From positions 1-64,000 of the forward strand of contig NZ_AP021861.1 of the NCBI RefSeq assembly GCF_009177095.1: a DNA stretch of 64,000 nt, in the 5' to 3' direction. The stretch comes from Lacipirellula parvula. GTDB taxonomy: Bacteria > Planctomycetota > Planctomycetia > Pirellulales > Lacipirellulaceae. This document shows positions 25,449 through 33,826 of this stretch, in pieces. A program made the translations under genes and the position numbers. Below the pieces are notes generated by a model. The model searched no databases and had not been told where the DNA came from. It saw only the letters and a list, made by a program, of their open reading frames with translations. Positions within the stretch are counted from its first letter, which is position 1. Every line of letters begins with the position of its first letter.

Positions 25449-26128
25449 CCAGCCGTGCAGAGCAGCGCTTGCGGCATAAGTTCGCCCATCGAGATCGCTT
25501 CGTTCAACGGCGGGCGTTGTTCGTCGGTTGTCGTTTGCATGACGATCGTCACGAGTTCCGCCACCGAGCGAATGCCAAGCTTCGCGAAGATGCTGCGGCG
25601 GCGGTTCTCGATCGTGCGGACGCTGACGCCGAGCCGGCGGGCGGTGATCTTATTCGGCGAGCCGTCGACGATTTGCCACATCACTTCGCGTTCTTGCGGC
25701 GTGAGGCTGCCGATCCGTTCTTGCATGCTGGCGTGCCGGCCGCGGCGGTAGCGGCGTTCGGCGTCGAGTGCGAGGGCGGCTTCGACGGCTTTCCACAATG
25801 CTTCGCCGGTGCAAGGTTTGTCGAGCACCGCGATGGCGCCGTTGCGCATCGCCGTGACGATCAACTCGGTTTGGGGAGTCGCGGTCATCAAGATCAGCGG
25901 CAGCGAGATCTCGCGGCGTTGCAGTTCGAGCTGCAGGTCCAGCCCGCGCATGTCGACGAGGGCGTCGCCCGCGATGATGCAGCCGGCGCGATCGACGCAA
26001 GCGGCGAGCAGCGCTTCGGCCGAGGCGTGGACGCGGCATTCCAAGCGGAGCGAGCGGAGGTGGGCGGCGAGCGAGTCGATGTTCGTGGCGTCGTCGTCCA
26101 CGACATGGATCAGGGGAGATTCGTTCAT
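25445..26128 (-). CDS. FixJ/NarL-type response regulator with altered phospho-site
   Basis: A 227-residue two-domain regulator. The receiver (1-120) has the acidic pair VVDDD (9-13), Thr82 in LILMTATP and Lys104 in VLDKP, but an ungapped alignment to FixJ puts Gly54 where the phospho-accepting Asp belongs, with an Asp at 55 (IIAGDALVDMRGLDLQ). The C-terminal LuxR-type helix-turn-helix is intact (SLTPQEREVMWQIVDG, NKITARRLGVSVRTIENRRRSIFAKLGIRS). The ATG at 26128 has AAGGA just upstream; the longer start at 26239 was rejected. No histidine kinase is adjacent. The TAG stop is part of the CTAG palindrome at 25422-25448. It may work without phosphorylation or use Asp55. Confidence 0.87.
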   Translation of the reverse strand: MNESPLIHVVDDDATNIDSLAAHLRSLRLECRVHASAEALLAACVDRAGCIIAGDALVDMRGLDLQLELQRREISLPLILMTATPQTELIVTAMRNGAIAVLDKPCTGEALWKAVEAALALDAERRYRRGRHASMQERIGSLTPQEREVMWQIVDGSPNKITARRLGVSVRTIENRRRSIFAKLGIRSVAELVTIVMQTTTDEQRPPLNEAISMGELMPQALLCTAG

Positions 26129-26596
26129 GGGGAATCCTTCGGCGGGAGTTTGACCGTGGCGATCAAACCGTGGCGGGCGGTAGGCGGAAAGTTGTCGGGC
26201 GGCGTCGATTCGTGCGACGCCAAAATCGGATCCGAGCAACTCTAACCCCTTGCTGTCGCGCCGTTGGCAGAATTTCGCTGACCGCTAGAGACTTCGCTCT
26301 ACGCAGAGTCAGCGGATGTGCCGTGTATGCCGGGATGGGCCCCCAAAGGGGGCACATTGATCCGTAAACCCTGTGATGCGAACACCCCCGGCCCTGGAAT
26401 GCGCGGAAACACCGGCTTTCTAGGCGTTGTTGACGAGCGTGCGCGGCGGTTGGGGTGAATGCGTCACGGGCGCGTGCAGCGGGGGGCTTTTGCCGTTGTG
26501 GGCTGGGGTGAAGCCTTTGAGGCGCGGGATGAGGCTGTGACCGCGGGATGAATCCGAAGACCGCAGGGATGAACCCTGCGGCTCGCTTGGATGCCA
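26129..26596. other. intergenic region upstream of the response regulator
   Basis: About 470 bases without a supported gene. It holds a partial palindrome (26540-26555) and a full one (26560-26587) close to the end of the next leftward gene. The promoter of the response regulator should lie near its left end. Nothing else was recognised. Confidence 0.5.
26560..26587. repeat. palindrome, GGCTCGCT family
   Basis: ACCGCAGGGATGAACCCTGC then GGCTCGCT; compensating changes in the stem keep the pairing. A partial copy precedes it at 26540-26555. Confidence 0.82.
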
Positions 26597-26857
26597 CTAC
26601 TTCGTCGTGCGTTCGTCGGCGTCGAAGACGTAGTGGTCGATGCAGGCGAGGATGCCCATGGCGACGATCGAGAGGACGAAGGCCGAAGCGCTCATCAGCG
26701 AGAGCATCAAGTAGTCAGCCGAGTCTTCGCCGCCGTCGATCTTCCAGAGGCGAATGCCGTGCACCAGGTAGTAGACGGCGCCCGTCAGAAAGACGAGGCC
26801 CAGCACCAGGGCGACCCAGGCAGCCAACTCGATCGCCCGCTCGAAAAGCCAAGCCAT
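26597..26857 (-). CDS. small two-helix membrane protein
   Basis: An 86-residue protein starting at the ATG at 26857 (MAWLFERAIELAAWVALVLG). Two hydrophobic segments (about 8-30 and 47-68) are separated by a short polar loop (VHGIRLWKIDGGEDSADYL). The C-terminus is polar and acidic (DHYVFDADERTTK). It resembles uncharacterised small membrane proteins; no function can be assigned. The longer in-frame start at 26947 adds residues without similarity to anything and was rejected. It stands alone between the response regulator and the sulfite reductase genes, bounded on the left by a palindrome and on the right by an inverted CTAG palindrome pair. Confidence 0.7.
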   Translation of the reverse strand: MAWLFERAIELAAWVALVLGLVFLTGAVYYLVHGIRLWKIDGGEDSADYLMLSLMSASAFVLSIVAMGILACIDHYVFDADERTTK

Positions 26858-26956
26858 GTCCGTCGCCTCGCAGCTAGAGGAGTGTGTTAACGGACACAGT
26901 TTAGACCGGCGCAGCGCGGATCGCCACTGGGACGCGGCGAGCGGCATGGTCGCGTT

Positions 26957-27046
26957 CTAGCCCCGGGCTCCGCCCGGGGGTCGGCGTGAACTAGAGACGA
27001 CGCTCCATCGGCATAGTGCGCGACCCCCGGGCGGAGCCCGGGGCTA
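26957..27046. repeat. inverted pair, CTAG-CCCCGGG family
   Basis: CTAGCCCCGGGCTCCGCCCG at 26957 and the reverse form ending GGAGCCCGGGGCTAG at 27046, between the small membrane protein and sulfite reductase genes. Confidence 0.85.
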
Positions 27047-27049
27047 GGT

Positions 27050-28771
27050 TTACGCCGCTTCGACGGGGAGTTCGCAGTGGGCGAGGAGGTCGTCCTTCCC
27101 CATGCGATGGCAGAAGTCGCCGAGCGCTTCGCCGGGAGTCCGGGCGTCGCGGAAGTAGCGGAAGACGTTCGCCAGCCGCGTCGGCACTTCCTCGGCCGGG
27201 ACCATGTCCTGGTAGATGAAGCTGAGTCGATCGCCCTGTTTGCGGCCGCCGAGGAAGATCGTGTACTTCCCCTTCGCTTTGCCGACGAGGCCGATGTCGC
27301 TGTTGTAGGGGCGAGCGCAACCGTTGGGGCAGCCCGTCATGCGGGTGGTGAAGACTTCGCCCGCCAGGCCGAGCTCGGCGAGGCTGTGCTCCATTTGGTC
27401 GATCATGCCGGGGAGCGCGCGTTCGCTCTCGGTGATCGACAGGCCGCACGTCGGCAGCGCGGGGCACGCCATCGACCAGCGGCGGATCGTGCTGGTTTCT
27501 TCAGTGGTCGGGACGCCGTTGCGATGGAAGATTTCCATCAGGCGGCCATGGTCCGACTCCTTAAGGTCGCAGAAGATGATGCCTTGGTGCGGGGTGAGCC
27601 GCAGCGGCGGGGCGATCGTCCGGCAGACTTCGCGGAGGGCGGTCTTCAGCTTGAACGAGCCTTCATCCTTGATGCGGCCGTTCTCGACGTTGAGGCCGTA
27701 GAACCACTTGCCGTCGCCCTGGGCGTGCCAGCCCATGCCGTCGTTTTGGTCGGTGACGATCACCGGCTTCGGCGGAGCGAGCGGACCGCCGTAGTATTCT
27801 TCGACCTTCTCCTTGAAGCGTTCGATGCCCCAGTTGTGGATCAGGTACTTCAGGCGGGCGACCTTGCGGTCGGAGCGGTTGCCGAAGTCGCGTTGGACCT
27901 TGATGACCGCCTTGGTGACTTCGATCGCGTGCGCCAGCGGGATGTAGCAGAGGGGTTGGGCTAGCGCGGGGAAGGTTTTCGCCGCGCTAGGGGTGACGCC
28001 AAAGCCGCCGCCGACCAGGACGTTGAAGCCAGAGACGTGCCAATTCTCGGCGATCGCCATCAGGCCGAGATCTTGGGAGTAAAGATCAACGATGTTGTCG
28101 GCCGGCAGACCAATGCCGATCTTGAACTTGCGCGGCAAATAGGTGGGGCCGTAGAGGGGTTCGACTTCGTCCCCCTCAATCTTGCCGCCGCCGACGAGTT
28201 GCCGTTCGCGGGTCTCTTCGTCGATCAGCCACAGCTCATGGTACGCGCGGGTGCGCGGACGCATGTGGGTGACGAGTTCGTCGGTGAACGCCTGTAGTTG
28301 GTTGTAGACGGCGTCGCCATGGTAAGGGCATGGCGAGCACATGATGTTGCGCACGACGTCGCCGCACGCGGCCAGCGTCGTGAGCTGGATCTCGTTGATC
28401 CGGTTGATCGTCCGCTGCAGGTCCGACTTGAGAATGCCGTGGTGCTGCAGGCCCTGGCGGGTGGTGATGCGGAGCGTGGTGTTGCCGACCTCGTCGCAAA
28501 GATCGATCTCGGCCAGCATCTGATTGCTGGTCAGCTTGCCGCCCGGAATGGCGGAGCGGACCATGAAGCTATAGGTCTTGCCGTTGCCGCGGTCGTCGCG
28601 GTTGTCTTGCTGGTAGGTGCCGTGGTGCTTGAGGAGCTGGATACTCTCCTTGCCGAAGAAGTCGTTTTCATCGACGAGTTCGGTCGGGATCGGGCCCCGC
28701 AGGTAATCGCTTTCGATCTTGAACCCTTCGACGGGGCTCAACTTCTCTTCTTTGGTGGGGGCGTCGCTCAT
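27050..28771 (-). CDS. cysI: assimilatory sulfite reductase hemoprotein subunit
   Basis: Six-electron reduction of sulfite to sulfide by coupled siroheme and [4Fe-4S] centres. The 573-residue protein has the two homologous halves of the family (MVRSAIPGGKLTSNQMLAE, TTRQGLQHHGI near the N-terminus, LRLTPHQGIIF later). The cluster/siroheme ligands are ACPALPTCG (C-x5-C, about 433-440) and GCPNGCARPY (C-x3-C, about 478-484). Other conserved blocks are NIMCSPCPYH and VGGGFGVTPSA. Length fits CysI/ferredoxin-type SiR. No cysJ flavoprotein or other cys genes are adjacent, so the electron donor (NADPH through CysJ, or ferredoxin) is not decided; reduced ferredoxin from KorAB is possible. Confidence 0.94.
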   Translation of the reverse strand: MSDAPTKEEKLSPVEGFKIESDYLRGPIPTELVDENDFFGKESIQLLKHHGTYQQDNRDDRGNGKTYSFMVRSAIPGGKLTSNQMLAEIDLCDEVGNTTLRITTRQGLQHHGILKSDLQRTINRINEIQLTTLAACGDVVRNIMCSPCPYHGDAVYNQLQAFTDELVTHMRPRTRAYHELWLIDEETRERQLVGGGKIEGDEVEPLYGPTYLPRKFKIGIGLPADNIVDLYSQDLGLMAIAENWHVSGFNVLVGGGFGVTPSAAKTFPALAQPLCYIPLAHAIEVTKAVIKVQRDFGNRSDRKVARLKYLIHNWGIERFKEKVEEYYGGPLAPPKPVIVTDQNDGMGWHAQGDGKWFYGLNVENGRIKDEGSFKLKTALREVCRTIAPPLRLTPHQGIIFCDLKESDHGRLMEIFHRNGVPTTEETSTIRRWSMACPALPTCGLSITESERALPGMIDQMEHSLAELGLAGEVFTTRMTGCPNGCARPYNSDIGLVGKAKGKYTIFLGGRKQGDRLSFIYQDMVPAEEVPTRLANVFRYFRDARTPGEALGDFCHRMGKDDLLAHCELPVEAA

Positions 28772-29020
28772 GATCCCGTGTGCTTACGGCCTGCCAGGTG
28801 GGAGGGCGGCCTGCGTAGATTGCCTAGGTAGGTAGATTTGACTCGAACACTCATCATACCTGTCGACGGAATGGCGGGCCATATCGTTCGGGGGGATCGG
28901 CCGAAGGCGTCGGAGGCCTTTCGTCGCTGGAAACCTGCCTCTGCCGCAGGAATCGCGAGTGGCGAAAGGCCCCCGACACCGTTGGCCGCCGCTTGTCGCC
29001 CCGGCCTGCTTCGCCGTACG

Positions 29021-29563
29021 ATGCGAGCCATGCAAGCAGATGACACGCACGATGAGCCCACAGGTTCGCTCGGAGAGCGGCTGGCGGTTTGGCTAGCCAC
29101 AGGACTAGGGCTGGGGCTCGTGACCCCCGCCCCGGGGACAATTGCGGGGCTCTGGGGGCTGGGCGTGGGGGCCGCGGTCGCCCAAATCAGCGATCTGGGC
29201 GCCCAGATCGGCGTCATTGTCATGCTGCTGATCGCCGCCGTCTGGATCTGCGGCGTCGCGGCTCGGGCCCTCGGCGGCGGCAGCGATCCGGGAGCCATTG
29301 TTCTCGATGAGATCGTCGTCCTGCCGATCGTGTACCTCGTCGCCCCGGAAATGAACTGGGCGATTTTGTTGACCGGCTACGTGCTGTTCCGGATCTGCGA
29401 TATCTGGAAGCCGGGGCTCGTGCGGGTGGCGGAGCGGCTGCCGGGCGGATTTGGGATCGTCGCCGACGATGCTGTAGCCGCCGTGTTGGCGGCGCTACTG
29501 CTCCAGATTCTGCTGTGGATCGAGCAGGCGGCTGGGGTGAAATGGCTGGTGGCGAGCGCCTGA
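29021..29563 (+). CDS. pgpA: phosphatidylglycerophosphatase A
   Basis: Membrane phosphatase that removes phosphate from phosphatidylglycerophosphate to give phosphatidylglycerol. The family signatures are present: LVTPAPGTIAGLWG near residue 35, DPGAIVLDEIVVLP in the middle, FRICDIWKPGL, and the C-terminal GGFGIVADDAVAAV. There are about four hydrophobic segments. The ATG at 29021 (MRAMQADDTHDEPTGSLGERL) or the one nine bases later gives about 180 residues, the usual length; the upstream in-frame ATG at 28838 adds 61 residues of non-family sequence. It reads toward folD with a 118-base gap that holds a palindrome, so co-transcription is possible. Confidence 0.92.
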   Translation: MRAMQADDTHDEPTGSLGERLAVWLATGLGLGLVTPAPGTIAGLWGLGVGAAVAQISDLGAQIGVIVMLLIAAVWICGVAARALGGGSDPGAIVLDEIVVLPIVYLVAPEMNWAILLTGYVLFRICDIWKPGLVRVAERLPGGFGIVADDAVAAVLAALLLQILLWIEQAAGVKWLVASA

Positions 29564-29598
29564 CGCTTGCGTGGGGTGAGGGGTACAATCGGCGGAAG

Positions 29599-29627
29599 GT
29601 CCGAGGGGATAAACCCCTCGGCTCGCT
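29599..29627. repeat. palindrome, GGCTCGCT family
   Basis: GTCCGAGGGGATAAACCCCT then CGGCTCGCT, between pgpA and folD; stem bases differ from other copies but stay paired. Confidence 0.82.
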
Positions 29628-29681
29628 GGCGAATGCGACGCATTTGCTGAACCCTGACACCTGAACCCCGACGCCTCGCCG

Positions 29682-30545
29682 ATGCCTGCCCAACTGCTTG
29701 ATGGCAATGCTCTCGCCCGCCAGATTCGTCGTGAGCTGACTGCCGAGGTCGCCGACTTCATCGAGAACAATGGCGTCGTGCCGGCGCTGGCGGCGGTGCT
29801 CGTCGGCGAGGACGCGGCCAGTCAGGTCTATGTGCGGAACAAGCGCCGCGACTGCGAAGAGGTGGGGATCCAAAGCTCGCTTCACCGGCTCGGCGCCGAC
29901 GCGACGCAGGAAGAGCTGCTGAATCTCATCGCGAAGCTCAATCGCGACGAGACCGTCCACGGAATTCTCGTGCAACTGCCGCTGCCGCCGCAGATCGACA
30001 CCCGCGTGATCCTCGAAGCGGTCAGTGCGAACAAAGACGTCGACGCCTTTCACCCCGAGAACGTCGGGCTCGTCGTGCAGGGACAGCCGCGGTTTTTGCC
30101 GTGCACTCCTTCGGCGGTGCAACAGATTCTGGTTCGCAACAACGTGCCGATCGCCGGCAAGCATGTGGTGGTCGTGGGGCGGAGCGACATTGTCGGCAAG
30201 CCGCTGGCGATCATGCTCGGGCAGCGCGGCGAAGGCGCCGACGCGACGGTGACGCTCTGCCACAGCCGTACCCCCGATTTGGGGGCGTTCACCCGGCAAG
30301 CCGACATTCTGGTGGCGGCGATCGGCAAGCCGAAGTTCATCACCGCCGACATGATTCGCCCCGGGGCGACGGTGATCGACGTCGGCATCAACCGGACCGA
30401 CGCGGGGTTGGTGGGCGACGTTGATTTCGAGGCGGCATTGCCGGTGGCGGGGCGTATCACGCCAGTGCCGGGCGGCATTGGTCCGCTCACTCGCGTGATG
30501 CTGTTGGTGAACACGCTGACGGCGGCCCGGCAGTTGGAAATGTAG
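29682..30545 (+). CDS. folD: bifunctional methylenetetrahydrofolate dehydrogenase / methenyltetrahydrofolate cyclohydrolase
   Basis: Interconverts 5,10-methylene-, methenyl- and 10-formyl-tetrahydrofolate. The 287-residue protein shows the catalytic YVRNKRRDCEEVGI (Tyr and Lys of the cyclohydrolase site), GILVQLPLPPQID, DVDAFHPENVGL, FLPCTPSAVQQIL, the NADP-binding VVVGRSDIVGKPLAIML and the C-terminal PGGIGPLTRVMLLVNT. Length is normal and all key residues are present. It starts at an ATG without a clear Shine-Dalgarno. Rightward, between pgpA and a phosphonate-type binding protein gene. Confidence 0.97.
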   Translation: MPAQLLDGNALARQIRRELTAEVADFIENNGVVPALAAVLVGEDAASQVYVRNKRRDCEEVGIQSSLHRLGADATQEELLNLIAKLNRDETVHGILVQLPLPPQIDTRVILEAVSANKDVDAFHPENVGLVVQGQPRFLPCTPSAVQQILVRNNVPIAGKHVVVVGRSDIVGKPLAIMLGQRGEGADATVTLCHSRTPDLGAFTRQADILVAAIGKPKFITADMIRPGATVIDVGINRTDAGLVGDVDFEAALPVAGRITPVPGGIGPLTRVMLLVNTLTAARQLEM

Positions 30546-30638
30546 GGCTGACTTCACGGCCTTCGCGGCATCTTCACGCCGCAGGCATTTTTGTTGAATT
30601 CACCCGCGCGAGTGGTATGCTGACCCAAACCAGCAACC

Positions 30639-30668
30639 GGCGAGCCGGAGGGCTCACCCCTCCGGTCC
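30639..30668. repeat. palindrome, GGCTCGCT family, reverse orientation
   Basis: GGCGAGCCGGAGGGCTCACC then CCTCCGGTC, between folD and the PhnD-like gene. Confidence 0.75.
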
Positions 30669-30717
30669 CCTAATTTCCCGCGCCGTGCACCCTCCCCGCC
30701 TTCCCGCAGGTTCTCCC

Positions 30718-31794
30718 ATGTCCGACGCATCCGCTGACGGTTCCTTCTCCTTCGGTCGCGTGCTGCTGCTCGTCGTGCCGTTGGCCCTCATCGGTTGGGC
30801 CGCCCGCATGTACAGCGGCAACCTCGAGAACAGCGCTCAGGCTCACCTTGAGCGGACGATGGCGTCGCGGCTACTGTCGGACGTTGCCGCGTCGGAAAAG
30901 CTGAACGCGAAGTACGCCGACGCTGACAACGATCTCGTCGCCGATCCGCCGAAGGATGAAAAGGAACTCCTCGATCCTGAGACAATTAACTTCTCGTACG
31001 TCGCCTCCAGCGATACCGAGGATGAAGCGACGACTTGGAAAGAATTCATCGCCGCATTGTCGGAGAAGCTTGGCAAGCCGGTGAAGCTTGTCACCTACGC
31101 CGACGTCAACGAACAAATGCGGGCCCTGCAGAATGGTGAACTGCAAGTGACGGCGTTTGCCACCGGCGAAACGCCTGAGGCGGTCAATGAGGCGGGCTTC
31201 GTCCCCGCCGCGTGCTTTGCCGACGCCGACGGCAACTTTAGCTACACGATGAAGATCATCGTCCCCGCCGACAGCGACATCGCGAAGCCGGAAGATTTGG
31301 AAGGGAAGCGGATGACGTTCGTGCGGCCCCGTTCGAACAGCGGTTGCACGGCCGCCCTGGTGATGCTGATGAACGAACACGACCTGCAGCCGGAGCGCGA
31401 CTACAGCTGGGGTTTCTCGTACGGGCACGAGAATTCGATCAAGGGCATCGCCGAGAAGAAGTTCGCCGCCGCTGCGGTGGCGAGCGACATTCTCGCTCGC
31501 ATGATCGCCAACGGCGACATCGCCGAGAGCGACGTGAAGGTGATTTACGAATCAAAGCCCTACCCGCCGGGCGTCCTCGGCTATGCGTACAACTTGAAGC
31601 CGGAGCTGCGCGACGGCATCGTCGAAACGTTTAAGACGTTCGACTGGAAGGGAACCGGTCTTGAAGCGGGCCCAGGCAAGTCGGGGAGCGTGAAGTTCGC
31701 GCCGGTGGAGTACAAAAAGGATTGGGAGCCGGTTCGCGAGATCAATAAGACGGGCGGCGAGCTGTTCACGAAGCTCGCGAGCACAGCGGCGTAG
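30718..31794 (+). CDS. phosphate/phosphonate-type ABC transporter substrate-binding protein (PhnD-like)
   Basis: A 358-residue PhnD-like periplasmic binding protein. An N-terminal membrane helix (VLLLVVPLALIGWAARMY, about 14-31) without an evident signal-peptidase site suggests that it is membrane-anchored. The binding domain follows: NFSYVASSDTEDEATTWKEF, PVKLVTYADVNEQMRALQNG, a DLEGKRMTFVRPRSNSGCTA block (the SxSG-type ligand loop) and HENSIKGIAEKKFAAAAVAS. The ATG at 30718 is preferred over the GTG at 30685. No PhnC or PhnE genes flank it, so it may serve a transporter encoded elsewhere or have a sensing role. Ligand unknown. Confidence 0.88.
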   Translation: MSDASADGSFSFGRVLLLVVPLALIGWAARMYSGNLENSAQAHLERTMASRLLSDVAASEKLNAKYADADNDLVADPPKDEKELLDPETINFSYVASSDTEDEATTWKEFIAALSEKLGKPVKLVTYADVNEQMRALQNGELQVTAFATGETPEAVNEAGFVPAACFADADGNFSYTMKIIVPADSDIAKPEDLEGKRMTFVRPRSNSGCTAALVMLMNEHDLQPERDYSWGFSYGHENSIKGIAEKKFAAAAVASDILARMIANGDIAESDVKVIYESKPYPPGVLGYAYNLKPELRDGIVETFKTFDWKGTGLEAGPGKSGSVKFAPVEYKKDWEPVREINKTGGELFTKLASTAA

Positions 31795-31819
31795 TTGCGA
31801 TTGCCGTTGAATGTTTCAT

Positions 31820-31843
31820 TAGCCCCCGGTCAGTGACCGGGGG
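31820..31843. repeat. palindrome, TTAG-CCCCCGGT type
   Basis: TTAGCCCCCGGTCAGTGACC then GGGGG. It supplies the TGA stop and last codons of the leftward trmH gene. Confidence 0.8.
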
Positions 31844-32651
31844 GAAACCCGCGCTGCCGTTGCGCTTCGTAGAACAGCACGACGGCCGTCGCCGACACAT
31901 TCAGGCTGTCGGCAATCCCGCGCATCGGCAGCCCAATCGCCGTCACCGCATCGCCGCTCCAGGCGTCGGTGAGCCCTTCGGCCTCGCTTCCCAGCACGAT
32001 CGCCGCGCCGCCGCGGTAATCGACGTCCGTGTAAAGCTGCGTCGCATCGGGCCGCGCGGCGAAGGCAGGAATTTGCAAGCCGCGCAGCCAAGCTTGGGTC
32101 TCCGCACTCGTCGCTGTGCAGACGTTCGGATCGAAGATCGTCCCGAGGCTCGCGCGGATCGCGTTCGGGTTGAAGAGATCGGTCCGCGGATCGGCGATCA
32201 CCACGGCGTCGACCCCTGCCCCGTCGGCGCTGCGGAGGATGGCGCCGACGTTGCCCGGCTTCTCGACCCCTTCGATGATCGCGACAAGCGGCGTGGCCGG
32301 CAGCTTGAGCGCGGCCAGTGTTCGCACCGGCGTGCGGGCGATGGCGAGCACCCCGCCGGTGCGCTCCCCGAAGCAGAGCTTTTCAAAGACTTCTTCCGTG
32401 ACCGTCGCCACGGCGGCGGGCGAGTTGCTGACGGCTTCCGCAGCTTGCTGCGTCTCGGCGTCGCGGCAGCGGGATTCGGAAATAAAGGCTTCGACGATCT
32501 CGATGCCGGAGCTGATCGCTCGCAGCAGTTCGCGCGAGCCGTCGATGACGAACCGCCCTTGCTGTTGCCGTTGCCGCGCGAGGCGCAGCTTGGCGGCTTC
32601 TTTCACGCGGGCGTTTTGGCGGCTGGTGATGTGTTGCGGAGGCATGCTCAA
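31830..32651 (-). CDS. TrmH/SpoU family RNA methyltransferase
   Basis: S-adenosylmethionine-dependent 2'-O-methyltransferase of the SPOUT class, acting on tRNA or 23S rRNA. The 273-residue protein has an N-terminal substrate-binding domain (RQNARVKEAAKLRLARQRQQ, RFVIDGSRELLRAI) and the SPOUT knot motifs: PGNVGAILRSADGAGVDAVV, LFNPNAIRASLGTIF, IVLGSEAEGLTDAW and IGLPMRGIADSLNVSATAVV. Target nucleotide unknown. The last codons (PPGH) and the TGA stop come from a palindrome (31820-31843). Its start overlaps the stop of the small upstream AbrB-like gene by 4 bases, so translation of the two is probably coupled. The start could also be the ATG at 32645. Confidence 0.92.
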   Translation of the reverse strand: MSMPPQHITSRQNARVKEAAKLRLARQRQQQGRFVIDGSRELLRAISSGIEIVEAFISESRCRDAETQQAAEAVSNSPAAVATVTEEVFEKLCFGERTGGVLAIARTPVRTLAALKLPATPLVAIIEGVEKPGNVGAILRSADGAGVDAVVIADPRTDLFNPNAIRASLGTIFDPNVCTATSAETQAWLRGLQIPAFAARPDATQLYTDVDYRGGAAIVLGSEAEGLTDAWSGDAVTAIGLPMRGIADSLNVSATAVVLFYEAQRQRGFPPGH

Positions 32652-32893
32652 GAATCAGCCAATCGTTTCAGCACTTCGTGGTTGTCGACCATGACTTGAT
32701 GAGCAATTGCCAGCTGATTCTGCAGCTCTTCATCGGTTCGGACGATCTGCAGGGCTTGGTCAACTACCTCAATAGTGACGTACTCGCCTTCGTGGACTTG
32801 AAGATACCTCATCACTTCGATTGGAAGCGAGATATCCAGCCCATTGCTCGGTGAGACTCGGAGAATATGGCTTGGGTGACTGTGTGATTTCAT
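32648..32893 (-). CDS. AbrB/MazE-like small DNA-binding protein (antitoxin-like)
   Basis: An 81-residue protein beginning MKSHSHPSHILRVSPSNGLD. The N-terminal half (SNGLDISLPIEVMRYLQVHE then GEYVTIEVVDQALQIV) matches the swapped-hairpin AbrB/SpoVT/MazE fold. The C-terminal tail (LAIAHQVMVDNHEVLKRLAD) resembles the toxin-binding tails of antitoxins paired with Doc/Fic-type toxins. No toxin gene is adjacent: the next gene downstream overlaps it by 4 bases and is a TrmH methyltransferase. It may be an orphan antitoxin or a small regulator of trmH. ATG at 32893 is the natural start; a much longer open frame upstream is antisense to nothing useful and was rejected. Confidence 0.72.
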   Translation of the reverse strand: MKSHSHPSHILRVSPSNGLDISLPIEVMRYLQVHEGEYVTIEVVDQALQIVRTDEELQNQLAIAHQVMVDNHEVLKRLADS

Positions 32894-32925
32894 ACTGCAG
32901 CAGACAGTTGCAGGATCGGTTAAGT

Positions 32926-33801
32926 TCACCCCGGCCAGCGGGCGGCGATGCCGCTGGGGAGGCGGCGGTTGTCGGCGGTTTGGAGCGAGAGTTCGAGCGT
33001 GCGGGGCGGTTGGCCGCAGGCGCCGAAGATCCCTTCGCTCAGGTACGCGGAGAGTTCTGCTCGACCGATGCCGGGCGAGTGGCAGGTGAGGAGCAAGAAT
33101 TTCGGTCGACGGTCGGTCAGCTCGCCGCAAAGTTCCAAGAGCGGCAGTAGGTCGCGTTTGACGTTCCACTCCTCGCCTTTGGGGCCGTGGCCGTAGGTCG
33201 GCGGGTCGAGGATGATCGCGTCGTAGCGGTTGCCTCGTTTCACTTCGCGGCGGCAGAATTTCACGGCGTCTTCGACGATCCAGCGGATGGGATGTTCGGC
33301 GAGTCCCGAGGCCGCGGCATTTTCCCTTGCACGGGCGACGACGCTCTTGGCGGCGTCGACGTGCACGACGTTCGCGCCGGCTGCCGCGGCCGCCAGCGAA
33401 CTGCCGCCGGTGTAGGCAAACAGGTTGAGCACGTTGAGCGGCGCTGCTGCGGCCGCCGCTCGCAACGCGATCCACGCCCAATTGTCGAACTGTTCGGGAA
33501 AGACGCCAATCTGCCCCGACGGCAGCGGTTCAAGCAGCATGCGGAATGAACGCTCGGCCCCGAGCGGCACGTCGAGCGTCGCTTCGCGTTGCGGCCACTT
33601 GGCTGCAGATGGCGACCACTCGCCGTCGGCGGCGCGATCGCCTTCGAAGCGTGCGATCGCGCCGCGCCAGGCCTGCGGCTTCGCATTAGCGAGGCCAACC
33701 GCCGTCGGACAAGGGCGATCGAGCGTCCACTCGCCAAACCGCTCCAGCTTGCGACCGTCGCCGAAGTCGAGCAGTTCGTAATCTGGCCAAGCGACGGTCA
33801 T
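32926..33801 (-). CDS. class I SAM-dependent RNA methyltransferase (RlmI-like)
   Basis: A 291-residue methyltransferase related to the rRNA (cytosine-C5) family of RlmI/RlmK type, without their PUA domain. The Rossmann motif I is LNLFAYTGGSSLAAAAAGA, motif II VVHVDAAKSVVARARENAA, motif IV is DPPTYGHG with GEEWNVKRDL nearby, and LLTCHSPGI occupies the usual late motif. An N-terminal beta-rich part (YELLDFGDGRKLERFGEWTL) precedes the catalytic domain. The target RNA is inferred. It lies 32 bases upstream of the AbrB-like gene on the same strand, so the three minus-strand genes may form a unit of RNA-modification character. Confidence 0.87.
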   Translation of the reverse strand: MTVAWPDYELLDFGDGRKLERFGEWTLDRPCPTAVGLANAKPQAWRGAIARFEGDRAADGEWSPSAAKWPQREATLDVPLGAERSFRMLLEPLPSGQIGVFPEQFDNWAWIALRAAAAAAPLNVLNLFAYTGGSSLAAAAAGANVVHVDAAKSVVARARENAAASGLAEHPIRWIVEDAVKFCRREVKRGNRYDAIILDPPTYGHGPKGEEWNVKRDLLPLLELCGELTDRRPKFLLLTCHSPGIGRAELSAYLSEGIFGACGQPPRTLELSLQTADNRRLPSGIAARWPG

Positions 33802-33826
33802 AGCAGTGGGACGCGATTGTTGAAAG

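Noticed and set aside
32894-33481. Extension of the AbrB-like gene upstream (277-codon frame)
   Set aside because: It is a shadow frame of the RlmI-like methyltransferase gene; the ATG at 32893 is a natural start.
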